Source: an uncultured Flavobacteriaceae bacterium (GTDB lineage: Bacteria > Bacteroidota > Bacteroidia > Flavobacteriales > Flavobacteriaceae). From it: a stretch of 64,000 bases of DNA. A program made the translations under genes and the position numbers. Under the pieces are notes generated by a model that saw nothing but the letters and a program-made list of their open reading frames with translations, had not been told where the DNA came from and searched no databases. The DNA lies in the NCBI GenBank assembly GCA_947500435.1, contig CANMRV010000001.1:558001-622000 (forward strand), in the 5' to 3' direction. This document shows positions 28,381 to 37,315 of this stretch, one piece after another (within the stretch, counting starts at the first letter, position 1; each line of letters begins with the position of its first letter).

Positions 28381-29952
28381 ATGGCCAATTACAAAAAGAA
28401 CTCTTACGCCTATGCAACTATTGTGGCCATGGGGGGCTTTGTCTTCGGAATTGATGCAGCGCTGATTTCAGGCACAACAAAGTATCTTACTGAAGAATTT
28501 GCCTTAAATGAATTGCAATTGGGTTGGGCGGTAGGCGCAGCAGCATGGGGTGTATTATTGGCATTACTTTTTGTTGGCTATGCCGTAAATAAAATCGGTC
28601 GAAAAAGAGCCTTGCAAATTTCTGCCGCCGTGTATTTGATATCGGCGCTGGGCTCAGCCTTTGCTACTAATTATGGAATGTTTGTGTCAGCTCGATTCTT
28701 TGGTGGACTTGCGTTTAGCTCTATTTCAATGGCAGCCATGTATACCGGCGAAATAGCGCCTCCAAAATGGCGAGGTAAGCTTGTTGCTATGATTCAAATC
28801 AACATTGTTGTGGGTCTATCGGCTGCATATTTCATAAATTATTTGATACAAAATTGGGCCAATTCGGGCGCAGAATGGGTTAGCAATTTGGGTATCGATA
28901 CAAATACCTGGCGCTGGATGCTGGGCTCTGAAATCATTTTTGCCTTACTCTGGTTTGTGCTCTTACTTTTTATACCTAGAAGTCCCGTATGGTTGGTTTT
29001 GAAGGGGAAAATTGAGGAAGCGAAAGACGCATTGAGAAAGGTAATACCGGAAAACGAAGTCACTTCCCAGATTACTGAAATGCAAGAATCTTTGCAAAGC
29101 AAAGGCGGGGAACGTTCCGATTGGGCACAATTGAAGGAAGTTTTCAGTCGCCCAATGCGCATCACTTTTATCATTGCGGCGACCTTGGCTATCGCACAAC
29201 AAGCTACTGGTATCAATGCTATTTTGTTTTACGCTCCAACAGTGTTTGAACAATTGGGGATTGGTACCGACGCAGCTTTTGCGCAAGCCATTTGGATTGG
29301 GGTAATCAGCGTCATATTTACAGTTATTGGTCTACTTCTAGTCGATAAAATAGGGCGACGTCCTATGATTTTAGGTGGAATGCTATGGATTATCATTAGC
29401 CTTGGTATTTGCTTCTATGGATTTAACGCAGCAACCTATTCCATTTCCAAAGAAAATGTGACTGAATTAACCGAGGTACCCAATGCAAACCGACTTGATG
29501 TTCTTGTTGGAAAATCTTATGAAAGCGATATAGAATTTAAAAATGCACTAGCCAGCACATTAGGAGAAAAAGATGCAAAAGCACATTCAAGTAGCTTGAT
29601 TCAAAAAGCAGCTAACATTAATGGCCTATTGATTTTAATTGGAATCTTGAGTTTTATTGCTGCATTTCAATCGACCATAGGGCCTGTAATGTGGGTTCTG
29701 TTTTCAGAGATATTTCCCATTTCGAATCGCGGAATTGCAATTCCAGTTTTTGTGTTTCTTACAAGTATAACGAGCTCATTTGTTCAGACCTTTTTTCCAT
29801 GGCATTTAGAGAATTTAGGTATCGGTTCTACCTTGCTTTTTTATGCCGGTACGGTAGCAATCGGACTCGTTATTCTCTTTATCTATTTAAAAGAAACCAA
29901 AAACATGACTATCGAAGAAGTGCAACTGGCTCTAGCCTCAAAAAAGAAGTGA
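28381..29952 (+). CDS. MFS sugar transporter (sugar porter family)
   Basis: This 523-residue, twelve-helix permease shows the sugar-porter marks NKIGRKRALQ, DKIGRRPMI, the PRSPVWLVLKGK after helix 6, and QQATGINAILFYAP in helix 7. A hydrophilic insert at about residues 355-415 lengthens a loop between C-terminal helices. It should carry a monosaccharide across the inner membrane by proton symport. Between the GH127 and GH16 genes it is a natural candidate for uptake of anhydrogalactose or galactose. It ends two bases before the GH16 ATG. Confidence 0.9.
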   Translation: MANYKKNSYAYATIVAMGGFVFGIDAALISGTTKYLTEEFALNELQLGWAVGAAAWGVLLALLFVGYAVNKIGRKRALQISAAVYLISALGSAFATNYGMFVSARFFGGLAFSSISMAAMYTGEIAPPKWRGKLVAMIQINIVVGLSAAYFINYLIQNWANSGAEWVSNLGIDTNTWRWMLGSEIIFALLWFVLLLFIPRSPVWLVLKGKIEEAKDALRKVIPENEVTSQITEMQESLQSKGGERSDWAQLKEVFSRPMRITFIIAATLAIAQQATGINAILFYAPTVFEQLGIGTDAAFAQAIWIGVISVIFTVIGLLLVDKIGRRPMILGGMLWIIISLGICFYGFNAATYSISKENVTELTEVPNANRLDVLVGKSYESDIEFKNALASTLGEKDAKAHSSSLIQKAANINGLLILIGILSFIAAFQSTIGPVMWVLFSEIFPISNRGIAIPVFVFLTSITSSFVQTFFPWHLENLGIGSTLLFYAGTVAIGLVILFIYLKETKNMTIEEVQLALASKKK

Positions 29953-29954
29953 AA

Positions 29955-31385
29955 ATGAAAAACTTACTCATTTTAGCTTTAATCTTTTCGATTTCAGGAT
30001 GTATAGCACAACAATCAAAAAAGGTATTTCCAGCTTCAGACCCGAATAATGAAGGTGGATGGGTTTTAAATGAAGAACTTAGTGATGAATTTGAAGGAAA
30101 GGAATTGGACCGAAACAAATGGTTTATCGAAGGTGAGAATGGTGATTATTATATCTGGAAAGGTCGGGCTCCTTCACAATTCGTGCCTCATAATGTCCGG
30201 GTCAAAAATGGAAAACTTAAACTGAGAACAGCTTGGGAACCGGAATACGAATTCATTCAAGAGTCTTACACTGATGGAAACATGGGAACCGCCAAGTATG
30301 GAGAATATGAAGGTAAACCCATGCCTGTTACTACGGCCGCAGTCATTACCAAGAAACGCTTTTTAAACGGTTATATGGAGGTTAAATCCAAATCTGGTAA
30401 TGCAGCGATTACCGCCGCTTTCTGGGGCATTGGCTACGAGCAAGAGTTGGATGTCTTCGAGCAGATGGGAAATCCAAAGAAAGGGGAAAAAATTACTGCA
30501 AAAAGTTCATTAGCCACGGCTCATGATTGGAGCCCTCCGGCGCAAAGACCAACAAACGTTTTTCAGCATGTAGAACACTTGACTTTTCGAACGGCGGATG
30601 ATTTTCATATCTATGGAGCCGATTGGGGCGAAGATTATTTGAGTATTTATATAGATGGAAAATTGGTGCACCATTTTACACAAGATGATGTAGGTTTGGA
30701 TTGGGTATTGAACAATCCTATGGAAATCTGGCTCGATTCCGAAATTTTCTTTTGGTTAGGAATGCCCCATAAAAAGGAACTTCCCGTAGATTTTGAAATC
30801 GAATATCTAAGGGTTTGGCAAAAACCAAATAATAATCTTTTGGCGAGACAGTTTTTTGGTTTCGAAGGGCCAATTCTATTCGAGGAGAATCCGAGACCGT
30901 TGAAAATGGTTCCTGAAAGTTCAGTGCCGAATGACTATCAAAAGTTCTGGGAAATCGATAGTCTATCCTCGAAATATTTTAAGATCAACGAAGGCGATTA
31001 TTATTCTGGAGTAAATAGTCTTGAATTTTCGGGTTTTGGTAAAAATGAGAAATTAGAGTTAGAAAAAGTAGTATCGCTTTCTCCTAAAGGTGCTGTGAAT
31101 ATTCCTGTAGGAGAATATAATTTATCCCTAAAAATATATTTGGAGCAGGGTAGAGCAGCACAAAAATTATATCTATCCTTTGAAAATCCCAAGCAAGAAA
31201 TCCCCATCGACTTAACAGGATTGGAACGTCGCAAGTGGATTACCATTGACAAAAAGATTTCAAAAACAGAAGCTTCCAATGTTGATGACCAGTTTAAGAT
31301 TGAAGTCCGAAAGGAAGACGTTCCTGAGATAAAAGCGTCGAAGTTCTATTTGGATGACATCGTAATAACACCCATTAAAAAATAA
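29955..31385 (+). CDS. GH16 endo-galactanase-type lipoprotein
   Basis: This 476-residue lipoprotein (lipobox ISGC) starts at ATG 29955. The frame is open upstream only through overlap with the MFS gene. The catalytic motif ELDVFE (Glu164, Asp166, Glu169) has the ExDxxE spacing of GH16 agarases, porphyranases and carrageenases rather than the ExDxE of laminarinases. The domain runs to about residue 300. A C-terminal beta-rich domain of about 170 residues (FEGPILFEENPRP onward) may bind carbohydrate. It is the only endo-acting depolymerase seen in the window. The sequence around the active site is not that of classical kappa-carrageenase or beta-agarase as I recall them. Confidence 0.85.
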   Translation: MKNLLILALIFSISGCIAQQSKKVFPASDPNNEGGWVLNEELSDEFEGKELDRNKWFIEGENGDYYIWKGRAPSQFVPHNVRVKNGKLKLRTAWEPEYEFIQESYTDGNMGTAKYGEYEGKPMPVTTAAVITKKRFLNGYMEVKSKSGNAAITAAFWGIGYEQELDVFEQMGNPKKGEKITAKSSLATAHDWSPPAQRPTNVFQHVEHLTFRTADDFHIYGADWGEDYLSIYIDGKLVHHFTQDDVGLDWVLNNPMEIWLDSEIFFWLGMPHKKELPVDFEIEYLRVWQKPNNNLLARQFFGFEGPILFEENPRPLKMVPESSVPNDYQKFWEIDSLSSKYFKINEGDYYSGVNSLEFSGFGKNEKLELEKVVSLSPKGAVNIPVGEYNLSLKIYLEQGRAAQKLYLSFENPKQEIPIDLTGLERRKWITIDKKISKTEASNVDDQFKIEVRKEDVPEIKASKFYLDDIVITPIKK

Positions 31386-31389
31386 ACCC

Positions 31390-33039
31390 ATGAAGTTTTA
31401 TTGGATTTTATTTCTTGTATTGATTTCCCTATCGGGATGCAAAGAAGAAAAGGCGGTTGTTAAAGCCCCTAAGAAAAAACCGAATGTGCTTTTTATCGCC
31501 GTGGATGATTTACGTCCTGAACTAGGAGCTTACGGTTCTGAAATTGCGATAACTCCCAATATTGACGACTTAGCAAGTCAAGGACTCCTTTTCGAAAAAG
31601 CTTATTGTCAACAGGCCATCTGTAGTCCGTCAAGGGCAAGTTTGATGACCGGTGCGCGGCCTGAAACCATCGGAGTTTTTGAAAACTATACGTACTTCCG
31701 TGATGAGAATCCTGATATTATCACACTCCCCCAACACTTTAAGAACAATGGATATGAAACAGTCTATACTGGTAAAATCTATCATGGCAGGTTTACCGAT
31801 ACCACGCTTTCATGGAGCCGACAACCCGCAATAGATAAAGTGAAATTTAAAAGGCCTGATTACCCCGGGGCCTATGCCACCAAAGAAAATCAAGAGATTT
31901 ATAAAAAGAATCAAGCGGAGATTCGTGCTAAATACAGCAGTGCAGACCACTATGCCTTGGGGCGAGGCCCTGCCTATGAAATGGCAGATGTAGAAGACCA
32001 TGAATATATTGATGGCTATCATACGGAGTTAGCGATTGCCACAGTGAAAGATATGGTTGAGAAGAATGACAAACCATTCTTTCTAGGCTTAGGTTTTCGG
32101 CTTCCACATTTAGATTGGAACGCACCAAAAAAGTATTGGGATTTATACGATAGGGATAAAATACCAATGTCAAAACAAACAGAAGCTCCAGAAAATGGTG
32201 CGGCAATGGGTTTGCATGCCTCTTTTGAACTTCGCGTGCGCCATGGAATTCCTAAAAGTGGCCCGATAGAAGGGGAATTGGCCCGAACTTTAAAACATGC
32301 CTACTTGGCTTCCGTGAGTTATGTAGATGCTCAAATTGGCAAAATGATTACTGCTTTGGAAGAAGCCGGAGTGCGTGAAAATACCATAATCATCATGTGG
32401 GGTGATCATGGCTGGCATTTGGGTGATATGGGCGTTTGGGGAAAAGCTACAAATTATGAAATTGCGACACGGGTACCGATGCTCATTTGGACACCTGATA
32501 TGCCCAAAGGAAGTCGTGGTAAAAAAACGAAAGGCTTGGTTGAATTAATCGATATGTATCCCACATTGACTGAATTGGCAGGATTGGAACTTCCCGACCA
32601 TTTGGAAGGACAAAGTTTTGTTCCTCTGTTAGAAAATCCAAATCAAGAATGGAAGAAGGCGGTGTTCAGTCAATTTCCTAGTCCCGCGCTTCGCGAATGG
32701 GCGGCCAATCCTTTAACCACAGAAATGCGGGAAACCTATTTTGGTCCGTTGATTGAAGAAGTAGAAGGAAGAATCATAGCGCAACAAGGTAAAAAATGGA
32801 ATCGCGACCTGTTTGAGAACAAATTGATGGGCTACTCCATGCGAACAGAAAGATATCGCTTTGTTGCTTGGAAGGATAGAACAAATCCTGAGGTCGAACC
32901 TGTTGATGTAGAATTGTACGATCACCAAACCGACCCTTCTGAGACCAAAAATATTGCCGATATGCACCCTGAATTGGTGGCGAAATTAACAGCGCAATTA
33001 CAGGCAGGATGGAAAGGGAATCTGGCCAAATTTAACTAA
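31390..33039 (+). CDS. Lipoprotein sulfatase, iduronate-2-sulfatase-like (CSPSR site)
   Basis: The protein has 549 residues and lipobox LSGC. The core shows LFIAVDDLRPELGAYG, CSPSRASLMTG (Cys78), GKIYHGR and MWGDHGWHLGDMGVWGK. The VDDLRPE start and the GKIYHG motif are typical of the iduronate-2-sulfatase-like S1_7 group, which also includes enzymes from carrageenan loci. It follows the GH16 gene by four bases, and a 119-base gap separates it from the alcohol dehydrogenase. Confidence 0.92.
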   Translation: MKFYWILFLVLISLSGCKEEKAVVKAPKKKPNVLFIAVDDLRPELGAYGSEIAITPNIDDLASQGLLFEKAYCQQAICSPSRASLMTGARPETIGVFENYTYFRDENPDIITLPQHFKNNGYETVYTGKIYHGRFTDTTLSWSRQPAIDKVKFKRPDYPGAYATKENQEIYKKNQAEIRAKYSSADHYALGRGPAYEMADVEDHEYIDGYHTELAIATVKDMVEKNDKPFFLGLGFRLPHLDWNAPKKYWDLYDRDKIPMSKQTEAPENGAAMGLHASFELRVRHGIPKSGPIEGELARTLKHAYLASVSYVDAQIGKMITALEEAGVRENTIIIMWGDHGWHLGDMGVWGKATNYEIATRVPMLIWTPDMPKGSRGKKTKGLVELIDMYPTLTELAGLELPDHLEGQSFVPLLENPNQEWKKAVFSQFPSPALREWAANPLTTEMRETYFGPLIEEVEGRIIAQQGKKWNRDLFENKLMGYSMRTERYRFVAWKDRTNPEVEPVDVELYDHQTDPSETKNIADMHPELVAKLTAQLQAGWKGNLAKFN

Positions 33040-33158
33040 TGAGGATTTTAAACCATACGTTACCTTTTTTGGTCAATTAAATACGCATTTCGTCAAAAGA
33101 AAAACTTCCCTTAAATTGAAAAACAACTAGCTTTAAGTCTTTATAATCGTATTTACTT

Positions 33159-34277
33159 ATGAAAAGAAGATGCCTCGCCGCTGTCGCATTAGGAAATGGT
33201 GATTTCATCATTGACCATATCATGGTTAATGATCCTTTGAAAGATGAAGTACTTATCCGGGTAAAAGCTGCGGGACTCTGCCATACTGACCATGATTCAC
33301 TTACGTGGGGAAAACCCATAGTTATGGGTCACGAAGGTTCTGGAATAGTTGAAGCCATTGGAGCTGACGTAAAAAATGTTGCAGTAGGAGACTCCGTTAT
33401 TTTAAATTGGGCGACTCCCTGCAGAAATTGTTTTCAATGTGTTCGAGGGAATGAACATATTTGCGAAAATAATTCACCTGTGGTTGCTGGAAGCAATGGA
33501 TACACCGAAGGACATGCGCATTTAGAAGGCACGACCTACAATGGGAAGCCTATTGAGCGCTCCTTCAATATTGGTACATTATCGGAATATACTTTGGTAA
33601 AAGCTTCGGCGGTCGTAAAAAATCCGACTGAAGAAATGTCTTTTGCAGCTGCCAGCATTATTAGTTGTGGAGTGATGACGGGTTATGGCTCTGTTGTAAA
33701 TTCCGCTAAAGTTGAAGCCAATAGTTCTGTGGTTGTTTTGGGTACAGGCGGCGTTGGACTAAGTGTAATTCAGGGAGCAAAAGTAAGTAAGGCTTCTAAA
33801 ATTATTGCTGTAGATATCAACCCAAGCCGATTGAAAATGGCTGAAAAATTTGGTGCCACGCATACCATTTTGGCAGATAGAAAAGACCAAGGTTTGTTGA
33901 ACGCCGCCAAAGAAGTAAAAAAAATGACAGACAATCGAGGTGCTGATTATGCCTTTGAATGTACCGCGGTACCTGAATTGGGAGCTGCTCCCCTTGCAAT
34001 GATTCGGAATGCAGGCACAGCTTGCCAAGTTAGTGGCATCGAGCAAGAAATTACAATTGATATGAATCTTTTCGAATGGGATAAAGTTTATATAAATCCA
34101 TTGTATGGTGGATGCAACCCTGAAAAGGATTTTCCTAAAATTGTAGATTATTATAAGTCAGGAGAGTTAATGCTAGAAGAAATGATAACCAGAACCTATT
34201 CGTTGGACCGATTGGACCAGGCCTTTGAAGATATGTTATCTGGAAAAAATGCCAAGGGCGTAATTGTATTCGACTGA
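33159..34277 (+). CDS. Zinc-dependent alcohol dehydrogenase, class III-like
   Basis: This 372-residue cytoplasmic medium-chain dehydrogenase has the catalytic zinc site (GLCHTDHDSLTW, GHEGSG), the structural zinc loop with four cysteines (CRNCFQCVRGNEHIC) and the NAD site VLGTGGVGLSVIQGA. Layout resembles class III (formaldehyde/S-hydroxymethyl-thiol) alcohol dehydrogenases. Its stop shares one base with the start of an esterase-D-like gene, the same pairing found in formaldehyde detoxification. The substrate could instead be a sugar-derived alcohol. Confidence 0.85.
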   Translation: MKRRCLAAVALGNGDFIIDHIMVNDPLKDEVLIRVKAAGLCHTDHDSLTWGKPIVMGHEGSGIVEAIGADVKNVAVGDSVILNWATPCRNCFQCVRGNEHICENNSPVVAGSNGYTEGHAHLEGTTYNGKPIERSFNIGTLSEYTLVKASAVVKNPTEEMSFAAASIISCGVMTGYGSVVNSAKVEANSSVVVLGTGGVGLSVIQGAKVSKASKIIAVDINPSRLKMAEKFGATHTILADRKDQGLLNAAKEVKKMTDNRGADYAFECTAVPELGAAPLAMIRNAGTACQVSGIEQEITIDMNLFEWDKVYINPLYGGCNPEKDFPKIVDYYKSGELMLEEMITRTYSLDRLDQAFEDMLSGKNAKGVIVFD

Positions 34278-35077
34278 TGAAAGAAGCCTTTAGAACCACA
34301 GAAATATCCGACCCACAATTCGAAAGTGATAACCTTCGGTTTATTACGATTAAAACCAATAATTTAAAAGGTCGCGGTGATATTTGTGTTTTTGTACCCC
34401 CAGGAGAGAATTTAAAAGACCTTCCGCTGGTAATTTTACTCCACGGCGTTTATGGTAGCGCTTGGGTATGGACGCAAAAAGCTGGAGTACATTATACGGC
34501 TTTAAAGATGATACAAAAAGGTGAAATCAAACCCATGGTAATCGCCATGCCTTCCGATGGGCTTTGGGGTGATGGCTCCGGATATCTTCCGCACAATCAG
34601 AAAGATTTTGAAAAATGGATAGTTGAAGACGTTCCTCAAGCCGTACTAGAGAATATCCCGCAGGTAAGCGAAAAATCAAATTGGTTTATATCCGGATTGT
34701 CCATGGGTGGTTTTGGTGCATTGCGATTAGGGATTAAATATTCCGAGAAGTTCAAAGCAATTTCAGCACACTCTGCCATTACCGATATTAAGCAAATGCC
34801 TTTGTTTGTCGAAGAATCCCTAGAAAATTATCCACAGGAAGATGAACGGGAAAATTCTGTTTTGGGTATCATTGAAAAGTATGACGACCATCTTCCTAAA
34901 ATACGTTTTGATTGTGGTTCTAAAGACAAGCTTATCGAATACAATCGCGAACTTCATTCTGCTCTAAAAGCACGCAAAACAGATCATACTTATCAAGAAT
35001 TTCCAGGCTCCCATGAATGGTCCTATTGGCAGAGATACATTGCCGAAACCCTACTTTTTTTTAATGCCGAAATGTAA
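34277..35077 (+). CDS. Alpha/beta-hydrolase esterase (esterase D / CE1-like)
   Basis: This 266-residue protein without a signal peptide has an alpha/beta-hydrolase fold. It shows the oxyanion segment ILLHGVYGSAW, the nucleophile elbow GLSMGGFGAL and a C-terminal FPGSHEWSYW containing the likely catalytic His. This pattern fits the FrmB/esterase D or CE1 family. It overlaps the upstream alcohol dehydrogenase by one base and so is coupled to it. It may be an S-formyl-thiol hydrolase or a cytoplasmic sugar esterase. Confidence 0.8.
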   Translation: MKEAFRTTEISDPQFESDNLRFITIKTNNLKGRGDICVFVPPGENLKDLPLVILLHGVYGSAWVWTQKAGVHYTALKMIQKGEIKPMVIAMPSDGLWGDGSGYLPHNQKDFEKWIVEDVPQAVLENIPQVSEKSNWFISGLSMGGFGALRLGIKYSEKFKAISAHSAITDIKQMPLFVEESLENYPQEDERENSVLGIIEKYDDHLPKIRFDCGSKDKLIEYNRELHSALKARKTDHTYQEFPGSHEWSYWQRYIAETLLFFNAEM

Positions 35078-35120
35078 GGTCATTTTGCTAAGATTCAATT
35101 TTTCGTTAATTTAAAGCTGA

Positions 35121-36008
35121 ATGAAACTCCAATTTAAATCTTCGGAACAAGATGCACTCAGCTCCATCGTAGCGAGAAGGGTTCATAGACCCTATGTCGG
35201 CGGAGATTGGCATTTTCATAAAGAGTTTGAATTGATTTACTTTTTGAAAGGTCACGGCATGCGTATTGTAGGAGACCATATCTCAAATTTTCAAAAAGGT
35301 GAGTTAGTTCTAGTAGGTGAATGGCTACCCCATTTATGGCGTAATGATGAGGGTACGACCGAAGATGAAGTTGTAGATTTCATAGTTGTAAAATTCCCAA
35401 AAATTCTTGGTGGAATTGACCTTTTTTGTTTGCCTGAACTTACCCATATAAAAGCGCTTCTAAAAGAATCAAATCAAGGGATTCTTTTTTCAAGAAAGAC
35501 TCAGGCCATGGTGCATAATTCCCTGTTAAAACTATGTACCGCATCTTCTTCAGAGAAGTTGATTTCTTTTTTAGGAATTTTACAGACCTTATCCAAAAGT
35601 AAAGACCATAAGATATTGTCAGGGCCTAATTTTTCTATTCCGAAAGAAGTAGCGGGTGAAAATAGACTGCACAAGGTGATTAATTATATTTCGGCAAATT
35701 ATTCTCAGAATATTTCCTTGGAAGAAATATCAAAAATTGCGGTAATGACACCTCCGGCATTTTGCAGATTTTTTAAAACACGAACTAATAAAACTTTTTC
35801 CCTTTTCCTCAATGAAGTTAGAATCAGTAAGGCTTGTCAGCTTTTAATAAATGGTGAAGCACCAATCAAACAGATATGTTATGATGTTGGTTTTTCTTCT
35901 TTGACGAATTTCAATAGGACTTTTAAAAATTTTAAAGGCACTTCTCCCAGTAGTTTTAGAGACAGCTATAGTAGTTTCAGACAACAAAATGTTGAACTTG
36001 CCTCTTGA
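35121..36008 (+). CDS. AraC-family transcriptional regulator
   Basis: This 295-residue protein has an N-terminal cupin sensor domain (DWHFHKEFELIYFLKGHG) and a C-terminal AraC DNA-binding domain (about residues 190-290). Both helix-turn-helices are visible (ISLEEISKIAVMTPPAFCRF; IKQICYDVGFSSLTNFNRTF). It is the only clear transcription factor in the polysaccharide locus and probably senses a sugar or sugar acid and activates locus genes. The gene sits next to the catabolic quartet. Its sites are not known, and direct repeats upstream of susC are candidates. Confidence 0.92.
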   Translation: MKLQFKSSEQDALSSIVARRVHRPYVGGDWHFHKEFELIYFLKGHGMRIVGDHISNFQKGELVLVGEWLPHLWRNDEGTTEDEVVDFIVVKFPKILGGIDLFCLPELTHIKALLKESNQGILFSRKTQAMVHNSLLKLCTASSSEKLISFLGILQTLSKSKDHKILSGPNFSIPKEVAGENRLHKVINYISANYSQNISLEEISKIAVMTPPAFCRFFKTRTNKTFSLFLNEVRISKACQLLINGEAPIKQICYDVGFSSLTNFNRTFKNFKGTSPSSFRDSYSSFRQQNVELAS

Positions 36009-36052
36009 TTTAAGGCCCTATTTTCCGATACAATCCCCTGTCCCTTGTTCTT

Positions 36053-36078
36053 CTAGGTTAAAATAAGGTCAATCCTAG
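36053..36078. promoter_or_regulatory. Weak inverted repeat CTAGG-N16-CCTAG upstream of cycloisomerase
   Basis: The 150-base gap between the AraC gene and the cycloisomerase gene holds CTAGG at 36053-36057 and CCTAG at 36074-36078, 21 bases apart. The arms are short. It could be an operator for the catabolic genes but might be chance. No consensus promoter was found in this gap. Confidence 0.25.
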
Positions 36079-36158
36079 ATAATTCCCACCTATTTTTTTG
36101 TGCTACCTTTCCTAAATTTAATCTTCCATTCTGGTAGTATAAACCAACCGTTATTCAT

Positions 36159-37298
36159 ATGAAAATTAGTAAAATAGAGACATTTATCTTGTCTGATAAG
36201 CTCCAAGAAAGCTTTTTCTTTTCGCAATGGGAGTATAGCGAAAGGCGTATCTGTATTGTAAAGGTAAGCACCGATGACGGAATAGTTGGTTGGGGAGAAG
36301 GTTACGGCCCCGCGGATGTTATACAGGCAGGGATAAAATCAATAGCCCCCCTTTTAATAGGTAAAAACCCTATCGAGCAAGAAACACTTTGGTTTGATAT
36401 GTATCGAAAAACTTTGGATTATGCCAGACGAGGTGTTTTAGCCGCTTCCATAAGTGCTATTGATGTTGCCCTTTGGGATTTAAAGGGGAAAGCCCTGAAT
36501 TTGCCAGTTAGTGTTCTGATGGGAGGACAACACCGAAAAAAAGTGGTTCCCTATGCAACTGGCTTATATTTTTCTAAGTCGACTCAACTTGCTGAAAATT
36601 TGGCAGAAGAGGCCAAAAACTATGTAAAACAGGGCTTCAAGGCTATAAAAATGAAAGTCGGTTTTTCGATAGCCGCTGATGCCGAACATGTAAGGGTGGT
36701 GCGAGAAGCTATTGGCAAGGATATCAAACTGATGATAGATTCAAATCATGCCTATTCCTTGAGGGAGGCCGCAGAACTGGCAAGAAAGGTTGAAGCATAT
36801 GATATCGGGTGGTTTGAAGAACCTGTTTCCCCAGAGTTTTATCACCAATATCGGGAATTGCGAGGAAAGACTACTATACCTATCGCAGGAGGCGAATGTG
36901 AATACTTGCGATATGGGTTTCAGCAATTGTTGCAAAATGATTCTGTAGATATTTTACAGGTGGACATTTGCAGTGCTGGAGGCTTGACGGAGGCGAAACG
37001 AATTGCTACTTTAGCTAGTACGCGTGGTGTAGAAGTTATTCCCCATGTTTGGGGAACTGGTATTGCCTTTAATGCAGCACTTCATTTTATTGCCAATTTG
37101 GAACCCGTTCCTGGAAGATTATACCCACCCGATATGTATATCGAATACGACCGGACTGAAAATGGCATTAGAGAAGCACTAACTGCACCCGCGATACAGA
37201 TGAAAAATGGTTATATTGATGTGCCACAGTTACCGGGCTTGGGTATTGAGGTGGATGAAGCTGTTGTGCGCCACTATTCAACAGAAATCATGATTTAA
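36159..37298 (+). CDS. Enolase-superfamily sugar-acid cycloisomerase (3,6-anhydrogalactonate type)
   Basis: The 379-residue protein is a mandelate racemase/muconate lactonizing enzyme. It has a KAIKMKVGF lysine motif, metal ligands in MIDSNHAYS, WFEEPVSPE and IAGGECEY, and a catalytic His in IPHVWGTG. In anhydrogalactose catabolism an enzyme of this family opens 3,6-anhydrogalactonate to 2-keto-3-deoxygalactonate (DauB for the D form, ACI for the L form). Its place directly before an aldehyde dehydrogenase, an aldolase and a kinase supports that role. Which enantiomer it takes is not decidable by eye. Confidence 0.85.
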   Translation: MKISKIETFILSDKLQESFFFSQWEYSERRICIVKVSTDDGIVGWGEGYGPADVIQAGIKSIAPLLIGKNPIEQETLWFDMYRKTLDYARRGVLAASISAIDVALWDLKGKALNLPVSVLMGGQHRKKVVPYATGLYFSKSTQLAENLAEEAKNYVKQGFKAIKMKVGFSIAADAEHVRVVREAIGKDIKLMIDSNHAYSLREAAELARKVEAYDIGWFEEPVSPEFYHQYRELRGKTTIPIAGGECEYLRYGFQQLLQNDSVDILQVDICSAGGLTEAKRIATLASTRGVEVIPHVWGTGIAFNAALHFIANLEPVPGRLYPPDMYIEYDRTENGIREALTAPAIQMKNGYIDVPQLPGLGIEVDEAVVRHYSTEIMI

Positions 37299-37315
37299 TT
37301 GAAAGCTAAAAAGGA

